Of a stretch of 35,924 nt of DNA, positions 7,605-16,472 are shown one piece after another. Below the pieces are notes generated by a model that saw only the letters and a program-made list of their open reading frames with translations, had not been told where the DNA came from and did not search any database. The DNA is from Thermoplasmata archaeon (GTDB lineage Archaea; Thermoplasmatota; Thermoplasmata; Lutacidiplasmatales; UBA184): NCBI GenBank assembly GCA_030041175.1, contig JASHOK010000026.1, positions 1-35,924 on the forward strand. The letters are read 5' to 3'. Every line of letters begins with the position of its first letter. The stretch's first letter is position 1. The position numbers and the translations under genes were made by a program.

Positions 7605-9239
7605 ATGCCGAGCGAATCACCGGTCGATGCGCCACCCGCCGCCCGCGCGGCCCTTGGCGACCCGGAGGCCTTCGGTCTTCTGCGAGACCTGGTCGGCCTC
7701 GCGACCACCAACCTGGACGACCCGTCGCATGGCCGGTGGGAGAAACCCCACTACGAAGCGGCCGCAACGTATCTCGTGGAAGTCGCTCGGCGGTGGGGGC
7801 TTGCGGCGCGAATCTTCGACCCGCTGACCGACCTCCCCGGCGCGGCGGACCTCCATGGAGTCCCACGACCGAACGTGATCGTCGACCTGGACGTGGGTGC
7901 CCCGGAGCGCGTTATTGTCATGGCGCACTTCGACGTGGTGCCGGTGCCCACCGAGCAGCTGTCTCGGTGGAAGAGCCCGCCGCATCGGCTGACCTACCGG
8001 CCGGACGGCCGGTTCTATGGCCGGGGCTCGGCCGACGACCTGGGGAGTGGCGTGGTCTCCTCCCTCATCGCGGCGAAACAGCTCCGCTCCAACCCGGCCC
8101 TCCACCGGAACCTGCGGCTGCTCCTCTGCTGCGACGAGGAGACCGGAGGAGCCGGCGGCATCGAGATGATCAAGGCCCATGACAGTCGACTGCCGCCCGG
8201 AGACCCGGCCCGATTCCTGACCTCAGAAATTGTACTGATTCCCGACGGAGACCCGCACGCGACCGCCGGGTCCTCCGGCTTGGTCTTCCTCGACGGTCGC
8301 TTCGCACGACCGGCGCCGCTCCCCAGAGTACTGGCGTACGGACAGGCCCTCGTGAGCCTCGATGGCCTCGCCAAGACCTGGATCTCGCCGTTACACTCCC
8401 CGGATTGGCCCGATCACGGAGCCCCAAGCCCCTACATCACGGGACGCGCAACCGTAACCAAGTGGGATGCGGCGAGCGTGGGCCCGACGGCCACGAGCCG
8501 ACCCCGCGTGTCGGCGGTACGGGCCGAGACCGATGCAGTCAACCAGGTCGCCCAGAGCGTTACTGTCGTGTTTTCCGGCCCGAGTGCAGCCCTGTCCGAG
8601 CTGCCCGACCAGCTCCGGTCATTCGTTTCAGCGCCCTACCGCCTCGACGTCGGAGCGGCGACCTCGCTGACCATTCCGCCGGGCGGCGTCGCCATCTCGG
8701 TCATCGGGCAGAGTACGCATGCCGGGTACCCGCACCGGGGGCACAACCCAGTGCCCGCGACTCTCTCGGTTCTCGACCGGGCGCTGCAGGCGGGCCTCAT
8801 CGATGACACCGCTCTCCTCGACGTGACGTTTTCCGTCGACCTTCGACTCACCCCCGAAATGCCGATGGAGTCGGGCCTCACGGCCGGGTTGCAGTATGTT
8901 CGAGCGTGGTCTCAGGCGCACGACCCCGAGGCACTGGTGGAGGCCCCTCCCGGGAAAAGCCGCGGCGGCTATGCCCTTCCGCCCGACCATCCGGCCCTGC
9001 TCAAATTGGAGCGAATCCTTCACGACGTGTTCGGCGCGAGCGGGGTGTACGGCGAATACGGTGGAACGGATGCCAGTAGTCTGATCGGGCTCACGACGTC
9101 CAGTGGGGCACCGCTGCCGGCGCTTGTCTTTGGGCTAATGGACCGCACCTCTCACATCCACGAAGCCGAGGAGAACCTGGACCCGGCGGGCGTGGCCCGG
9201 GTCACCGAGACCATCCGCCGCTTCGTGCTGGAACCCTAG
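7605..9239 (+). CDS. M20 family metallopeptidase
   Basis: A di-zinc hydrolase of the M20 group (carboxypeptidase/deacylase/DapE type). Motifs seen: AHFDVVPV with His108 and Asp110; GRGSADDLG with bridging Asp144; CDEETGG with catalytic Glu178 and ligand Glu179; STHAGYPHRGHNP in the lid or dimerisation region; and RTSHIHEAEE near the C-terminus with the last histidine ligand. At 544 aa it is longer than typical M20 enzymes (about 400). The extra length falls between the catalytic Glu pair and the lid domain (about residues 190-370). The substrate could be a peptide, an N-acyl amino acid or an acyl amide; the motifs do not say. It starts 8 nt after the DUF2070 stop and sits directly before carS. 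Confidence 0.88.
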   Translation: MPSESPVDAPPAARAALGDPEAFGLLRDLVGLATTNLDDPSHGRWEKPHYEAAATYLVEVARRWGLAARIFDPLTDLPGAADLHGVPRPNVIVDLDVGAPERVIVMAHFDVVPVPTEQLSRWKSPPHRLTYRPDGRFYGRGSADDLGSGVVSSLIAAKQLRSNPALHRNLRLLLCCDEETGGAGGIEMIKAHDSRLPPGDPARFLTSEIVLIPDGDPHATAGSSGLVFLDGRFARPAPLPRVLAYGQALVSLDGLAKTWISPLHSPDWPDHGAPSPYITGRATVTKWDAASVGPTATSRPRVSAVRAETDAVNQVAQSVTVVFSGPSAALSELPDQLRSFVSAPYRLDVGAATSLTIPPGGVAISVIGQSTHAGYPHRGHNPVPATLSVLDRALQAGLIDDTALLDVTFSVDLRLTPEMPMESGLTAGLQYVRAWSQAHDPEALVEAPPGKSRGGYALPPDHPALLKLERILHDVFGASGVYGEYGGTDASSLIGLTTSSGAPLPALVFGLMDRTSHIHEAEENLDPAGVARVTETIRRFVLEP

Positions 9240-9251
9240 GGGGTCCGGGGA

Positions 9252-9827
9252 GTGGTCAATCCCCTCCTTGAGGTACTCATCGGAGTCCTCTGGGTCCTGA
9301 CCCCGGTGTACTCGGCGAACGCCCTCGCTACGATTCCTCGGGGCCGAGGACCGGCGATGGACTTTGGTCGAAACTGGACGGACGGCCGGCGGATCCTGGG
9401 GCCCTCGAAGACCTGGTCCGGCTTCTGGTTCGGGACCCTGGTCGCGGTCCCGATCGTGCTACTCCAGGCGTGGCTGATCCTGCACGCGCCCCCGAATCTC
9501 AAGCTCGTCCCACCCTACGCCTCGTCGGTTCTCGACGCCGTACCGGTCGCCTTCCTGTTGACCGGCGGCGCGATGATGGGGGATGCAGCGGGCTCCTTCC
9601 TCAAGCGTCGCCTGGGCTATTCGAGCGGGGCGCGCGTCCTGGGCCTCGACCAACTCCCCTTCGTCCTGCTCCCGATCGGCGTGGGGTTGATCGTCTATCC
9701 GAGTGTCTTTGTCCCCGTGTTCTTCTCGTGGGAGGCGCTGTTATGGGTTCTCCTGCTCACCCTCGGGCTGCACACGCTGTTCAACTGGATTGGGTTCAAG
9801 ATCGGAACCAAGAAGGTACCGTGGTGA
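9252..9827 (+). CDS. carS: CDP-archaeol synthase
   Basis: Activates unsaturated archaetidic acid with CTP to give CDP-archaeol, the branch point to polar head groups; an integral-membrane enzyme. The 191-aa protein has about five hydrophobic helices and the family signature GDAAGSFLKRRLGYSSG at 110-126, followed by LDQLPF at 132-137. An IPRGRGPAMDFGRNWTDGRRILGPSKTW block at about 28-55 is also typical and is given here only by its position and key R, G and K residues. The start is GTG at 9252, 12 nt after the M20 stop. With UbiA and GGGP synthase upstream, the operon carries three of the core lipid enzymes. Confidence 0.93.
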   Translation: MVNPLLEVLIGVLWVLTPVYSANALATIPRGRGPAMDFGRNWTDGRRILGPSKTWSGFWFGTLVAVPIVLLQAWLILHAPPNLKLVPPYASSVLDAVPVAFLLTGGAMMGDAAGSFLKRRLGYSSGARVLGLDQLPFVLLPIGVGLIVYPSVFVPVFFSWEALLWVLLLTLGLHTLFNWIGFKIGTKKVPW

Positions 9828-9831
9828 AGGG

Positions 9832-10380
9832 ATGAGCGACTCAGCACCGGCCGACGAGCGGAAGCGGATCGTCGACATCCTAGTGGCCAGCGGTGCCGTC
9901 CGATTCGGCCAGTTCACCTTGGCGTCGGGGCAGACCTCCAACCTCTACATCGACGTGAAGCGCGCCTGGACCGACCCGAAACGGCTGGCGACGCTGGCCG
10001 AGTCGCTGGCGCGGAGGGTTGGCGACGCTCAGAGGCTGGCCGGAATGGAACTCGGTGCGGTGCCGCTCGTGGTCGCGACTGCGCTCCGAACGGGACTGCC
10101 GTATGTGGTGATCCGGAAGGCTGCCAAGGATCACGGGACCAAGCAGCGATTCGAAGGCGAGGTTCCCGCCGGTGCCCACGTCCTACTGATCGAGGACGCG
10201 AGTTCGACGGGTGGCTCGGCGCTCGAGTCAGTCCGAGTCATCCGGGAGGCCGGGGGACTCGTCACGGAGGCGTTGGTGGTCGTGGACCGGGAGATGGGCG
10301 CCATCGACCGGCTCCGGTCCGAAGGCGTCCACCTCGTGCCGCTCGTGACGGTGAGCGAGATCCCCGGGGCCCGGGCGTGA
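9832..10380 (+). CDS. pyrE: Orotate phosphoribosyltransferase
   Basis: Makes OMP from orotate and PRPP in pyrimidine synthesis. The 182 aa are normal for archaeal PyrE. The PRPP-binding motif is VLLIEDASSTGGS at 117-129, and the mobile catalytic loop RKAAKDHG at 95-102 carries the conserved Arg, Lys and His. The ATG at 9832 gives the usual N-terminus; a longer frame starting within carS is not credible. It follows carS by 4 nt and overlaps endA by 4 nt (GTGA), so it is transcribed with the lipid operon although the pathway is unrelated. Confidence 0.95.
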   Translation: MSDSAPADERKRIVDILVASGAVRFGQFTLASGQTSNLYIDVKRAWTDPKRLATLAESLARRVGDAQRLAGMELGAVPLVVATALRTGLPYVVIRKAAKDHGTKQRFEGEVPAGAHVLLIEDASSTGGSALESVRVIREAGGLVTEALVVVDREMGAIDRLRSEGVHLVPLVTVSEIPGARA

Positions 10381-11444
10381 CGGGACTCGTCCAGGACGAC
10401 GCCACCGTTCAGATCGGCGACCCGTCCGAGGCGGGTACGATCTTCGGGCGTGGCTTCTTCGGTACCATCGGCGACGCCGGCCTCCGACTCGACCGGGCCG
10501 AATCGCTCTATCTCGTCGAGATGGGGCGGTTGCAGATCCGCGACGGAGCGAACCGCGACCTGGACTGGGCCGGCCTGTTCCGGCGCGCGCTCCGGGCGGA
10601 GCCCGGCTTTGGGGTGCGCTACCTCGTGTATCGGGACCTGCGGCAACGCGGCTACGTAGTTCGGGCCGCGCCGGCACCGGTGGCCTACTCCGTTCTACCC
10701 CGGGGAGGTATCCTGCACAAGACCCCGGCACGGTTCTGGGTGGAGGCCGTCTCCGAGCGAGAGCCGTTCAACCTGCACGCGCTGGAGCTGCTCGCCGAAA
10801 AGGCCCTGGGAGCCAAGAAGCAGCTGCTGGTCGGAGTGGTCGATGAAGAATCGGATCTGACGTACTATCGCGTACGTCGTCCGCGGCCGTCGGGAGCCCT
10901 GCCGGCACTCGCCGGAGGAGGGACGGTTCCGGGCCTGCTGGGCGAGGACCGCGTCCTGGTCTTCGACGCTCGCGGTGTCGAGGAACTGGGTCGCGAGCTC
11001 GCGTACGGGAGTCGAATCGGGCACCGGTTGGAGCTGAGCCTCCTCGAGGCCGCGTACCTCGTGGAGGCGGGCGTCCTGCACCTTCGCGACGCCCGGTCGC
11101 GTCGGGCGGTCTCCCCGGAGCAGCTCGTCCGACGGGCGCGTCGTCTGGAATCCGAATTCGACGAGCGGCTTGCAGTCTACCGTGCTCTTCGAAAGCGGCA
11201 GCTCGTGGTCAAAACGGGATTCAAGTACGGGGCTCACTTCCGCGCCTACCCGCGGAACCCGGAGCACTCCCACGCCCGCTATCTCGTCCATGCGGTCGAG
11301 GACGGCTACGCCTCCACCTGGTCGGAGATCGCGCGTGGCGTTCGCGTGGCTCAGGGAGTCCGGAAGGAGTTCTTGCTCGCGGCGGTCGGCGGAGCCCACC
11401 CCGAGCCGGTCCGATTCCTCTCCCTGGAGCGAATCCGGCCCTAG
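10377..11444 (+). CDS. endA: tRNA-splicing endonuclease, two-repeat form
   Basis: Cuts introns from pre-tRNA at bulge-helix-bulge structures. At 355 aa the protein holds two copies of the N-domain/catalytic-domain unit. The first (about 20-170) has FGVRYLVYRDLRQRGYVV but lacks the active-site histidine block. The second (about 205-355) has TGFKYGAHFRAY (catalytic Tyr291), HSHARYLVH (His297 or His299) and GVRKEFLLA (Lys330). One degenerate and one catalytic repeat is the alpha-2 homodimer architecture known from Archaeoglobus and Thermoplasma-type enzymes; the length is somewhat above that class (about 305). A two-residue offset in the histidine block makes the exact general base uncertain. 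The last gene of the operon, it ends 14 nt before the convergent trpA stop. Confidence 0.92.
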   Translation: MTGLVQDDATVQIGDPSEAGTIFGRGFFGTIGDAGLRLDRAESLYLVEMGRLQIRDGANRDLDWAGLFRRALRAEPGFGVRYLVYRDLRQRGYVVRAAPAPVAYSVLPRGGILHKTPARFWVEAVSEREPFNLHALELLAEKALGAKKQLLVGVVDEESDLTYYRVRRPRPSGALPALAGGGTVPGLLGEDRVLVFDARGVEELGRELAYGSRIGHRLELSLLEAAYLVEAGVLHLRDARSRRAVSPEQLVRRARRLESEFDERLAVYRALRKRQLVVKTGFKYGAHFRAYPRNPEHSHARYLVHAVEDGYASTWSEIARGVRVAQGVRKEFLLAAVGGAHPEPVRFLSLERIRP

Positions 11445-11458
11445 CACCACGATCGCCG

Positions 11459-12262
11459 CTAGCCAGGGTGGCCGTGAGCGACCCCAGTCCAGGGTCGGAG
11501 GAAGTGCTGGATACCGGCCGGGTCAAGGGACCGGGCAAGTCGTTCTTCAATCGCCGTTCCGACGACCGCCCCGTCCGCGCCGCTGCGGCCGACCGAGCGG
11601 AGGTCCGAGGCCCGGCGGACCCCGAAGCCGAGCAGCACCGGTAGGTCGGGTCGAGCGGCATGGACGGACGCCACCTGCCGCCGGAGGGATTCGGCATCGG
11701 ACGCCGGGCCCGTGCCCGTCGTTCCGTACCGGCTGACCAGGTAGAGAAACCCCGAAGATACCTCCGCCAGCCGCCGGAGGCGCGACGGCGTGCTCGCGGG
11801 GGAGCCCATCTGCACGAGCGAGATCCCGGCGTCCCGAGCTGCCTTCCGCCAAGCGCCGCTCTCCTCTAACGGCAGGTCGGGCACGATGAGGCCGGAGCCG
11901 CCGGCCTCAGCGATCTCCGCCATCGCAGGGACGAGGCCGCGATGCCACACCGGGTTCGCGTAGGTCATGACGGCCACCGGTAGCTCCCGAGAGACGACCT
12001 CGAGCACGCGGAGCAGATCCTCCCATCGAGTGCCGTGCTGGAGCGCCCGCGACGCCGCCCGCTGGAGCACGGGGCCGTCGGCGACAGGGTCGCTGAACGG
12101 AAATCCGAGCTCAAGTCCGGCGACGCCCGCCGAACGGCACGCCCGTGCGAGCGGGCCCATGGCACCTCTTCGCCGGGCGTCGAGCATGAAGTAGACCAGG
12201 ACCGAGGCCCGACCCTCGGTCTTCCGTCGGGCCAAGCACTCAGCGATCGGCTCCGGTGTCAT
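11459..12262 (-). CDS. trpA: Tryptophan synthase alpha chain
   Basis: Cleaves indole-3-glycerol phosphate to indole, which is channelled to TrpB. The 267-aa TIM barrel has the catalytic glutamate and aspartate in [15 protein letters not shown] (Glu51, Asp62), the active-site loop segment VSRYGTTG, and the phosphate-binding LLGFGVRR and GAVVGTAI strands. The usual ITAGDP strand is altered to VYFMLDAR, an unremarkable divergence. It starts inside the end of trpB (23-nt overlap) and is the last gene of the aro-trp supraoperon. Only 14 nt separate its stop from the endA stop and no T-rich terminator is visible there, so its transcripts probably run into antisense endA. Confidence 0.95.
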   Translation of the reverse strand: MTPEPIAECLARRKTEGRASVLVYFMLDARRRGAMGPLARACRSAGVAGLELGFPFSDPVADGPVLQRAASRALQHGTRWEDLLRVLEVVSRELPVAVMTYANPVWHRGLVPAMAEIAEAGGSGLIVPDLPLEESGAWRKAARDAGISLVQMGSPASTPSRLRRLAEVSSGFLYLVSRYGTTGTGPASDAESLRRQVASVHAARPDLPVLLGFGVRRASDLRSVGRSGADGAVVGTAIEERLARSLDPAGIQHFLRPWTGVAHGHPG

Positions 12263-13409
12263 GTCCGAGCACTACCTGCAGGTCCTTGTCCCCGCGTCCC
12301 GAAAGGGTGACCACGATCCGCTCTCGCTTGGGCCGGCGTCGGGCCGCCCGAACGGCGGCGTAAATCGCATGGGCCGGCTCGAGGGCCGGTAGGATTCCCT
12401 CATCCGCCGCCACCCAATGGAAGGCCGCAAGAGCGTCCCGGTCCCGGACGGACTCGTAGCGGACACGGCCCGAGTCTCGAAGCATGGCATGTTCGGGCCC
12501 GACGCCCGCGTAATCGAGGCCGGCAGAGACACTCTCCGTGTCCCGCACCTGACCGTCCGAATCCTGGAGGACGTACGTGTACGCCCCATGCAGGATGCCC
12601 GGAGATCCCCGGAGCAGCGACGAGGCGCCCGGCCCTCGGCCGGCGCCCCCCGCTTCCACGCCGAGCAGCTCGACCGCAGTGTTCAGCAGAGGGTGGAAGG
12701 TGCCGATCGCGTTGCTGCCGCCTCCGACGCAGGCGACCACGAGGTCGGGGAGCTTCCCCCAGCGAGACACGGACTGTCGCCGGATCTCACGTCCGATCAC
12801 GCTCTGAAAGTCGCATACGAGAGAGGGAAAGGGATGCGGACCGACCGCGGAGCCGAGGACGTAATGCGTCGTCCGGACGTTCGTGATCCAGTCCCGCAAG
12901 GCTTCGTTGATGGCGTCCTTGAGGGTTTCGCTCCCCGACGTGACCGGATGTACGGTCGCCCCGAGCAGCCGCATCCGCTGGACATTCGGCGCCTGCCGCT
13001 CCATGTCCCGTCGGCCCATGTACACCTCCGTCGGAATGCCGAGGGCGGCCCCCAGCATCGCCGTCGCGACCCCGTGTTGGCCGGCCCCGGTCTCGGCAAT
13101 GAGCCGATGCTTTCCCATGCGGCGCGCGAGCAGGCCCTGCCCGAGAGCGTTGTTGAACTTGTGCGCCCCCCCGTGAACAAGGTCCTCACGTTTGAGCCAG
13201 ATCTCGGCGCCACGGCCCCGCCGCGTCAAGTGTTCCGCGAAGTACAGCGGCGTGGGTCGGCCGCCCAAATCCCGAGACCAGCGCCGGAGCTCGTCGCGAA
13301 ATCGCGGGTCCCGTCGGGCCTCCTGCCACGCGACCTCGAGCTCCTGGAGCGCAGGGATGAGGGTCTCGGGGACGTAGGCTCCTCCGTAGGCCCCGAAGCG
13401 TCTAGGCAT
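12240..13409 (-). CDS. trpB: Tryptophan synthase beta chain (TrpB1 type)
   Basis: PLP enzyme that joins indole with serine to make tryptophan. 389 aa, the normal size for the TrpB1 class that pairs with TrpA. Seen: N-terminal [17 protein letters not shown] lysine Lys84 in [30 protein letters not shown]; and the PLP phosphate loop [10 protein letters not shown]. TrpB2-type insertions are absent. The start at 13409 overlaps the trpF stop by 8 nt. Co-occurrence of trpA and a TrpB1 in one operon fits a standard alpha-beta complex. Confidence 0.97.
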   Translation of the reverse strand: MPRRFGAYGGAYVPETLIPALQELEVAWQEARRDPRFRDELRRWSRDLGGRPTPLYFAEHLTRRGRGAEIWLKREDLVHGGAHKFNNALGQGLLARRMGKHRLIAETGAGQHGVATAMLGAALGIPTEVYMGRRDMERQAPNVQRMRLLGATVHPVTSGSETLKDAINEALRDWITNVRTTHYVLGSAVGPHPFPSLVCDFQSVIGREIRRQSVSRWGKLPDLVVACVGGGSNAIGTFHPLLNTAVELLGVEAGGAGRGPGASSLLRGSPGILHGAYTYVLQDSDGQVRDTESVSAGLDYAGVGPEHAMLRDSGRVRYESVRDRDALAAFHWVAADEGILPALEPAHAIYAAVRAARRRPKRERIVVTLSGRGDKDLQVVLGHDTGADR

Positions 13410-14049
13410 GCGACTGCTCCCACGCCTCCACGGCGGAGAGGAACGCGCGCATCCGGTCGAGGTCCTTGACTCCCGGAGCCCGTTCCACTCCCGAGGAGAC
13501 GTCCACGCCCCACGGGCCCACCGTGGTCAGCGCCTCTCCCACGTTCTCGGGAGTAAGGCCCCCCGCCAGCACCAGCTTCCGACCCGGCGCTTTCTGGACG
13601 AGCGTCGCGCAGACCTGCCAATCGGGCCGCTGGCCGCTGCCACCAGGAAGCGGGCCCCCCGCCGCATCGAGGTGGATCCTCGGAAAGGACTCCGCAGGGG
13701 GCAGCTCCGGAATGGCGCCGGCATCCGGAGTAACCGGAATCGGCAACGACGGAACCAGATGGTGGATCTCTAGGAAGTCGAGACCCTCCGGGATCTTGCC
13801 GTGCACCTGAATGCGATCGACTCCGACTTCGTCGAAGATCTTCCGAATCAGGTCGGCTGAGGGGTCGACCACAACGGCCCACGCCTCGGCGCCGCCTGGC
13901 ACCTGGCCCACGAGGTCGACGGCCTGAGACACGGTGAGATTTCGGGGAGACGCGGGGACGTCGATCACGAAACCGGCCGCTCCTCCCTCCGGGACCAGCG
14001 CCAGCGCGATGGGTTCGGTCAGGCCACAGAATTTCACGAAGGTTCTCAT
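13402..14049 (-). CDS. trpF: Phosphoribosylanthranilate isomerase
   Basis: Performs the Amadori rearrangement of phosphoribosylanthranilate. The 215-aa barrel begins [13 protein letters not shown] with the catalytic Cys8 in the KxCGLT motif. The later strands [21 protein letters not shown] (catalytic Asp) and [14 protein letters not shown] plus GVDVSSGVE are all present. The ATG at 14049 is chosen because it gives this standard N-terminus; the open frame extends further upstream into trpC without homology. It starts 4 nt after the trpC stop. Confidence 0.95.
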   Translation of the reverse strand: MRTFVKFCGLTEPIALALVPEGGAAGFVIDVPASPRNLTVSQAVDLVGQVPGGAEAWAVVVDPSADLIRKIFDEVGVDRIQVHGKIPEGLDFLEIHHLVPSLPIPVTPDAGAIPELPPAESFPRIHLDAAGGPLPGGSGQRPDWQVCATLVQKAPGRKLVLAGGLTPENVGEALTTVGPWGVDVSSGVERAPGVKDLDRMRAFLSAVEAWEQSHA

Positions 14050-14053
14050 CGGC

Positions 14054-14845
14054 TCACCCGGTCGACCGGACCCTGAGTTCCCGGAGGAAGCGGATCGGGT
14101 CCGCAGCCCGCGCGAAACCGGTCCCGACCAAAAGACCGTCGGCTCCCCAGCTCCGGAACCGCTCCGCCTCCGCGGGTGTCGAGACGCCGCTGAGGCCCAG
14201 GGTCGGCCGGTGCGCGCCCGCAGCCCGGAGTGTCGCTTCGGCGATCTCCGGATCGAACCGAAGCGTGTCCAGGTCCCGGAGATTAACCCCGTAGAGATCC
14301 ACGGCGATCTCGTCGGCGACCGGCCACTCCTCGACGCCGTGGAGTTCAAGGAGGACCTCCAGGCCGCGGGCGCGGGCCAGAGCGGCCAGCTCGGATAGTG
14401 GCAGCTCCAGGAACCCCCCGGTCTCGAGACGGGCGATGAGCAGAACGGCGGAGGCGCCGGAGCGGTAGGCTGCCTCCACCTGACGCGGGTCGATGACAAA
14501 GTCCTTGAAGAGGACCGGCAGCCCGCTCCGCCGGACCACGTCCGCCACCTCGCGCGGAGACCCACGGAACGACGGCCCGGTGGCCAGACACGACAGCCCG
14601 TCCGCTCCGCCCGCGTGAACCGCTGCGACGAATGCGTCCAGCGGCATCGACGGTAGCGTCGGCTCCGTCGAACCGGGAGACTCGTGCTTTCGTTCGACCA
14701 GGACCGCCCAGCCGTCCGGGGCATTGAGGACGGCCTGGCGAAGACTCGGTGCGCGCACGCGGGGAACCTCCGGAAGGCCCTCCAGGTACCCTGCCGACGC
14801 CACGTCGGCTGCTACCCGCGGCAGGAGGTCTCCCAGAAACGCCAT
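14054..14845 (-). CDS. trpC: Indole-3-glycerol phosphate synthase
   Basis: Ring-closing decarboxylase of the tryptophan pathway. 263 aa. Active-site blocks seen: VLVERKHESPGST with Glu51, Lys53, Ser56 and Pro57; VLFKDFVIDP with the catalytic Lys114; LLELHG (the usual VEVH strand); GVNLRDLDTL (the usual INNRNL, with one Asn-to-Leu type change); and GLSGVSTPAEA and GLLVGTGFA for phosphate binding. The ATG at 14845 lies 2 nt after the trpD stop. Confidence 0.95.
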   Translation of the reverse strand: MAFLGDLLPRVAADVASAGYLEGLPEVPRVRAPSLRQAVLNAPDGWAVLVERKHESPGSTEPTLPSMPLDAFVAAVHAGGADGLSCLATGPSFRGSPREVADVVRRSGLPVLFKDFVIDPRQVEAAYRSGASAVLLIARLETGGFLELPLSELAALARARGLEVLLELHGVEEWPVADEIAVDLYGVNLRDLDTLRFDPEIAEATLRAAGAHRPTLGLSGVSTPAEAERFRSWGADGLLVGTGFARAADPIRFLRELRVRSTG

Positions 14846-14847
14846 CG

Positions 14848-15894
14848 TCAGCGCTCGCCGTCCCACGAGCGGCTCCGGGCGAGGTCCTGCATGGCGTGCA
14901 GGAGCGCCTCGGCCCGTCCGTCGTCCAGCGCGCCCCGAGCCTGTGCAATCCCGTCGGGAAGAGAACGTGCCCGTCCCGAGACCCACAGAGCCGCGCCACT
15001 CGTGAGCAGAACGCTCCCCCGCCGGGCCCCGCCGCCGCCCGCGAGGATCCGGGCCGTCTCGTCGGCGGCCGCTGCGGCAGGCAGCGGGCCCCATGGCCCT
15101 CGTCGGTCTTCCGACTCCAAGAGCTCCGCCGACCGGATGGTCCGTCGCCGACGTCGGCGACCGGTCCACAAAACGGCCGCTGAGGTTCCCCGCGGGGAGA
15201 ATTCGTCCGCGCCCTCCGCAGAGGCTACCGCGAGTCCGCTCCGAACGCCGAGGGCCGGGAGGACCTGTGCCACCCGTTCCGCCTGCCCCGGCGTCGGACA
15301 TCCGACGACCTGGAAGCGAACTCCCGCGGGGTTCGTGAGCGGGCCGAGTTGATTGAAGATCGTGGGAATGCCGAGCCCTCGTCGGACCGCCATCACGGCG
15401 CTCGTCGCGGTGTGGAAGAGGGGCGCATGCAGAAACGCGAGGCCGAATCGGCGATAGCTCTCCCGGGGAAATCCCCAGGAGGTCGCGATCGGAAGGCCGA
15501 GAGCCTCCAGCAGATCGCTGGAGCCGGCGTACCCTTGCTGACTGCCGCGCGCGCTTCGATTCCCGTGCTTGGCGACCGGGCAGCCGGCGGCGCGCACCAC
15601 AAAGGCGCTCACGGTCCCGATGTTGAACGAGGGAACGAGAGCCCCGCCCGACCCGCAGAGGTCGACAGCGCCGTCCGCTCGAGGGCCAGGGAAAGGAGTC
15701 GCCCGACGCCGGAGCTCCTTCGCAAAGGCCTGAATCTCGGCCCCGGTCTCCCCCTTGGTGCGAAGCGCGACAAGCAGGGCGGCCCGTTCCAGGTCGTCTG
15801 TCGCGGGCTCAACCAGGCGCGCAACCAGAAGCCGTATCTCGCCGGAGGTCAGCTCCTGCCGGGCCAGGAGGCGATCGAGTACCCGATCGCTCAC
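14848..15894 (-). CDS. trpD: Anthranilate phosphoribosyltransferase, divergent active site
   Basis: Adds the phosphoribosyl group from PRPP to anthranilate. 348 aa; operon position and overall sequence (KHGNR at 109-113, LEALG, TIFNQLGPLTNPAG, ADEFSPRG with the metal-binding Asp-Glu) identify it. Several normally invariant positions differ: the GTGGD loop reads GSGGA (81-85), NIST reads NIGT (91-94), and about four extra residues lie between KHGNR and the following S-D-x-LEALG. The family uses the aspartate and the serine of these motifs to hold PRPP and magnesium. Overlaps trpG by 4 nt (ATGA). Since it is the only TrpD visible in a complete trp operon, it is probably functional. Confidence 0.9.
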   Translation of the reverse strand: MSDRVLDRLLARQELTSGEIRLLVARLVEPATDDLERAALLVALRTKGETGAEIQAFAKELRRRATPFPGPRADGAVDLCGSGGALVPSFNIGTVSAFVVRAAGCPVAKHGNRSARGSQQGYAGSSDLLEALGLPIATSWGFPRESYRRFGLAFLHAPLFHTATSAVMAVRRGLGIPTIFNQLGPLTNPAGVRFQVVGCPTPGQAERVAQVLPALGVRSGLAVASAEGADEFSPRGTSAAVLWTGRRRRRRTIRSAELLESEDRRGPWGPLPAAAAADETARILAGGGGARRGSVLLTSGAALWVSGRARSLPDGIAQARGALDDGRAEALLHAMQDLARSRSWDGER

Positions 15895-16472
15895 CGTCGC
15901 GCCTCGGAGAGGAAGTTGCGGAGGATCCGGGGGCCGGCGGGGGTGAGGTAGGACTCGGGATGGAACTGAACCCCGTGGACAGGGTCTCGCCGGTGCTCCA
16001 AGGCCATGATCGTGCCGCTGTGGGTCTGAGCTCGGACCACGAGGTCCCTCGGGAGTCCCCGCCGGCGGACCACGAGCGAGTGGTAGCGCGCTCCGAGGAA
16101 GGCCGGGGGTACCCCCTGGAAGAGCGAACCGCCCTGGTGCTGCACGGGCACAGCCTCGCCATGGACGGGTGCGGCGGCTCGGCCGACCGCCGCGCCGTAG
16201 TAGTCACCGATCAGCTGGTGTCCCAGGCACACGCCTAACACGGGCCGCTCGTCGTGCCATCGGTCGAGCAAGGCCCGAGAATGCCCCGTGACTCGTCGGT
16301 CGCGGGGGTGTCCCGGTCCGGGAGACAGCACCACCGCATCCGGATCCCATCGGACCGATTCGAGGACCGGTTCGTGGTACCGGATGCAGCGCACCTCTGC
16401 GTCCAGCCGCACGAGGGCCTGGTACAGATTGTAGACGAACGAATCCTCATGGTCGATCAGGAGGACCTTCAC
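15891..16472 (-). CDS. trpG: Anthranilate synthase glutamine amidotransferase subunit
   Basis: Supplies ammonia from glutamine to TrpE. 193 aa. Class I amidotransferase triad: Cys82 in GVCLGHQLIG, and His171 and Glu173 in GVQFHPESYLTPAG; the oxyanion segment LSPGPGHP is at 49-56. Start GTG at 16472 gives VKVLLIDHEDSFVYNL, the standard N-terminus; it overlaps the trpE stop as GTGA. A longer open frame upstream is a shadow within trpE. PabA is the alternative, but the neighbours make TrpG certain. Confidence 0.96.
   Translation of the reverse strand: MKVLLIDHEDSFVYNLYQALVRLDAEVRCIRYHEPVLESVRWDPDAVVLSPGPGHPRDRRVTGHSRALLDRWHDERPVLGVCLGHQLIGDYYGAAVGRAAAPVHGEAVPVQHQGGSLFQGVPPAFLGARYHSLVVRRRGLPRDLVVRAQTHSGTIMALEHRRDPVHGVQFHPESYLTPAGPRILRNFLSEARR

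Noticed and set aside
12417-13469. Long plus-strand ORF (350 aa) opposite trpB
   Set aside because: GC-rich third positions keep antisense frames open; the sequence is low-complexity, Arg/Gly/Pro-rich and matches no family, while the minus strand encodes an intact TrpB.
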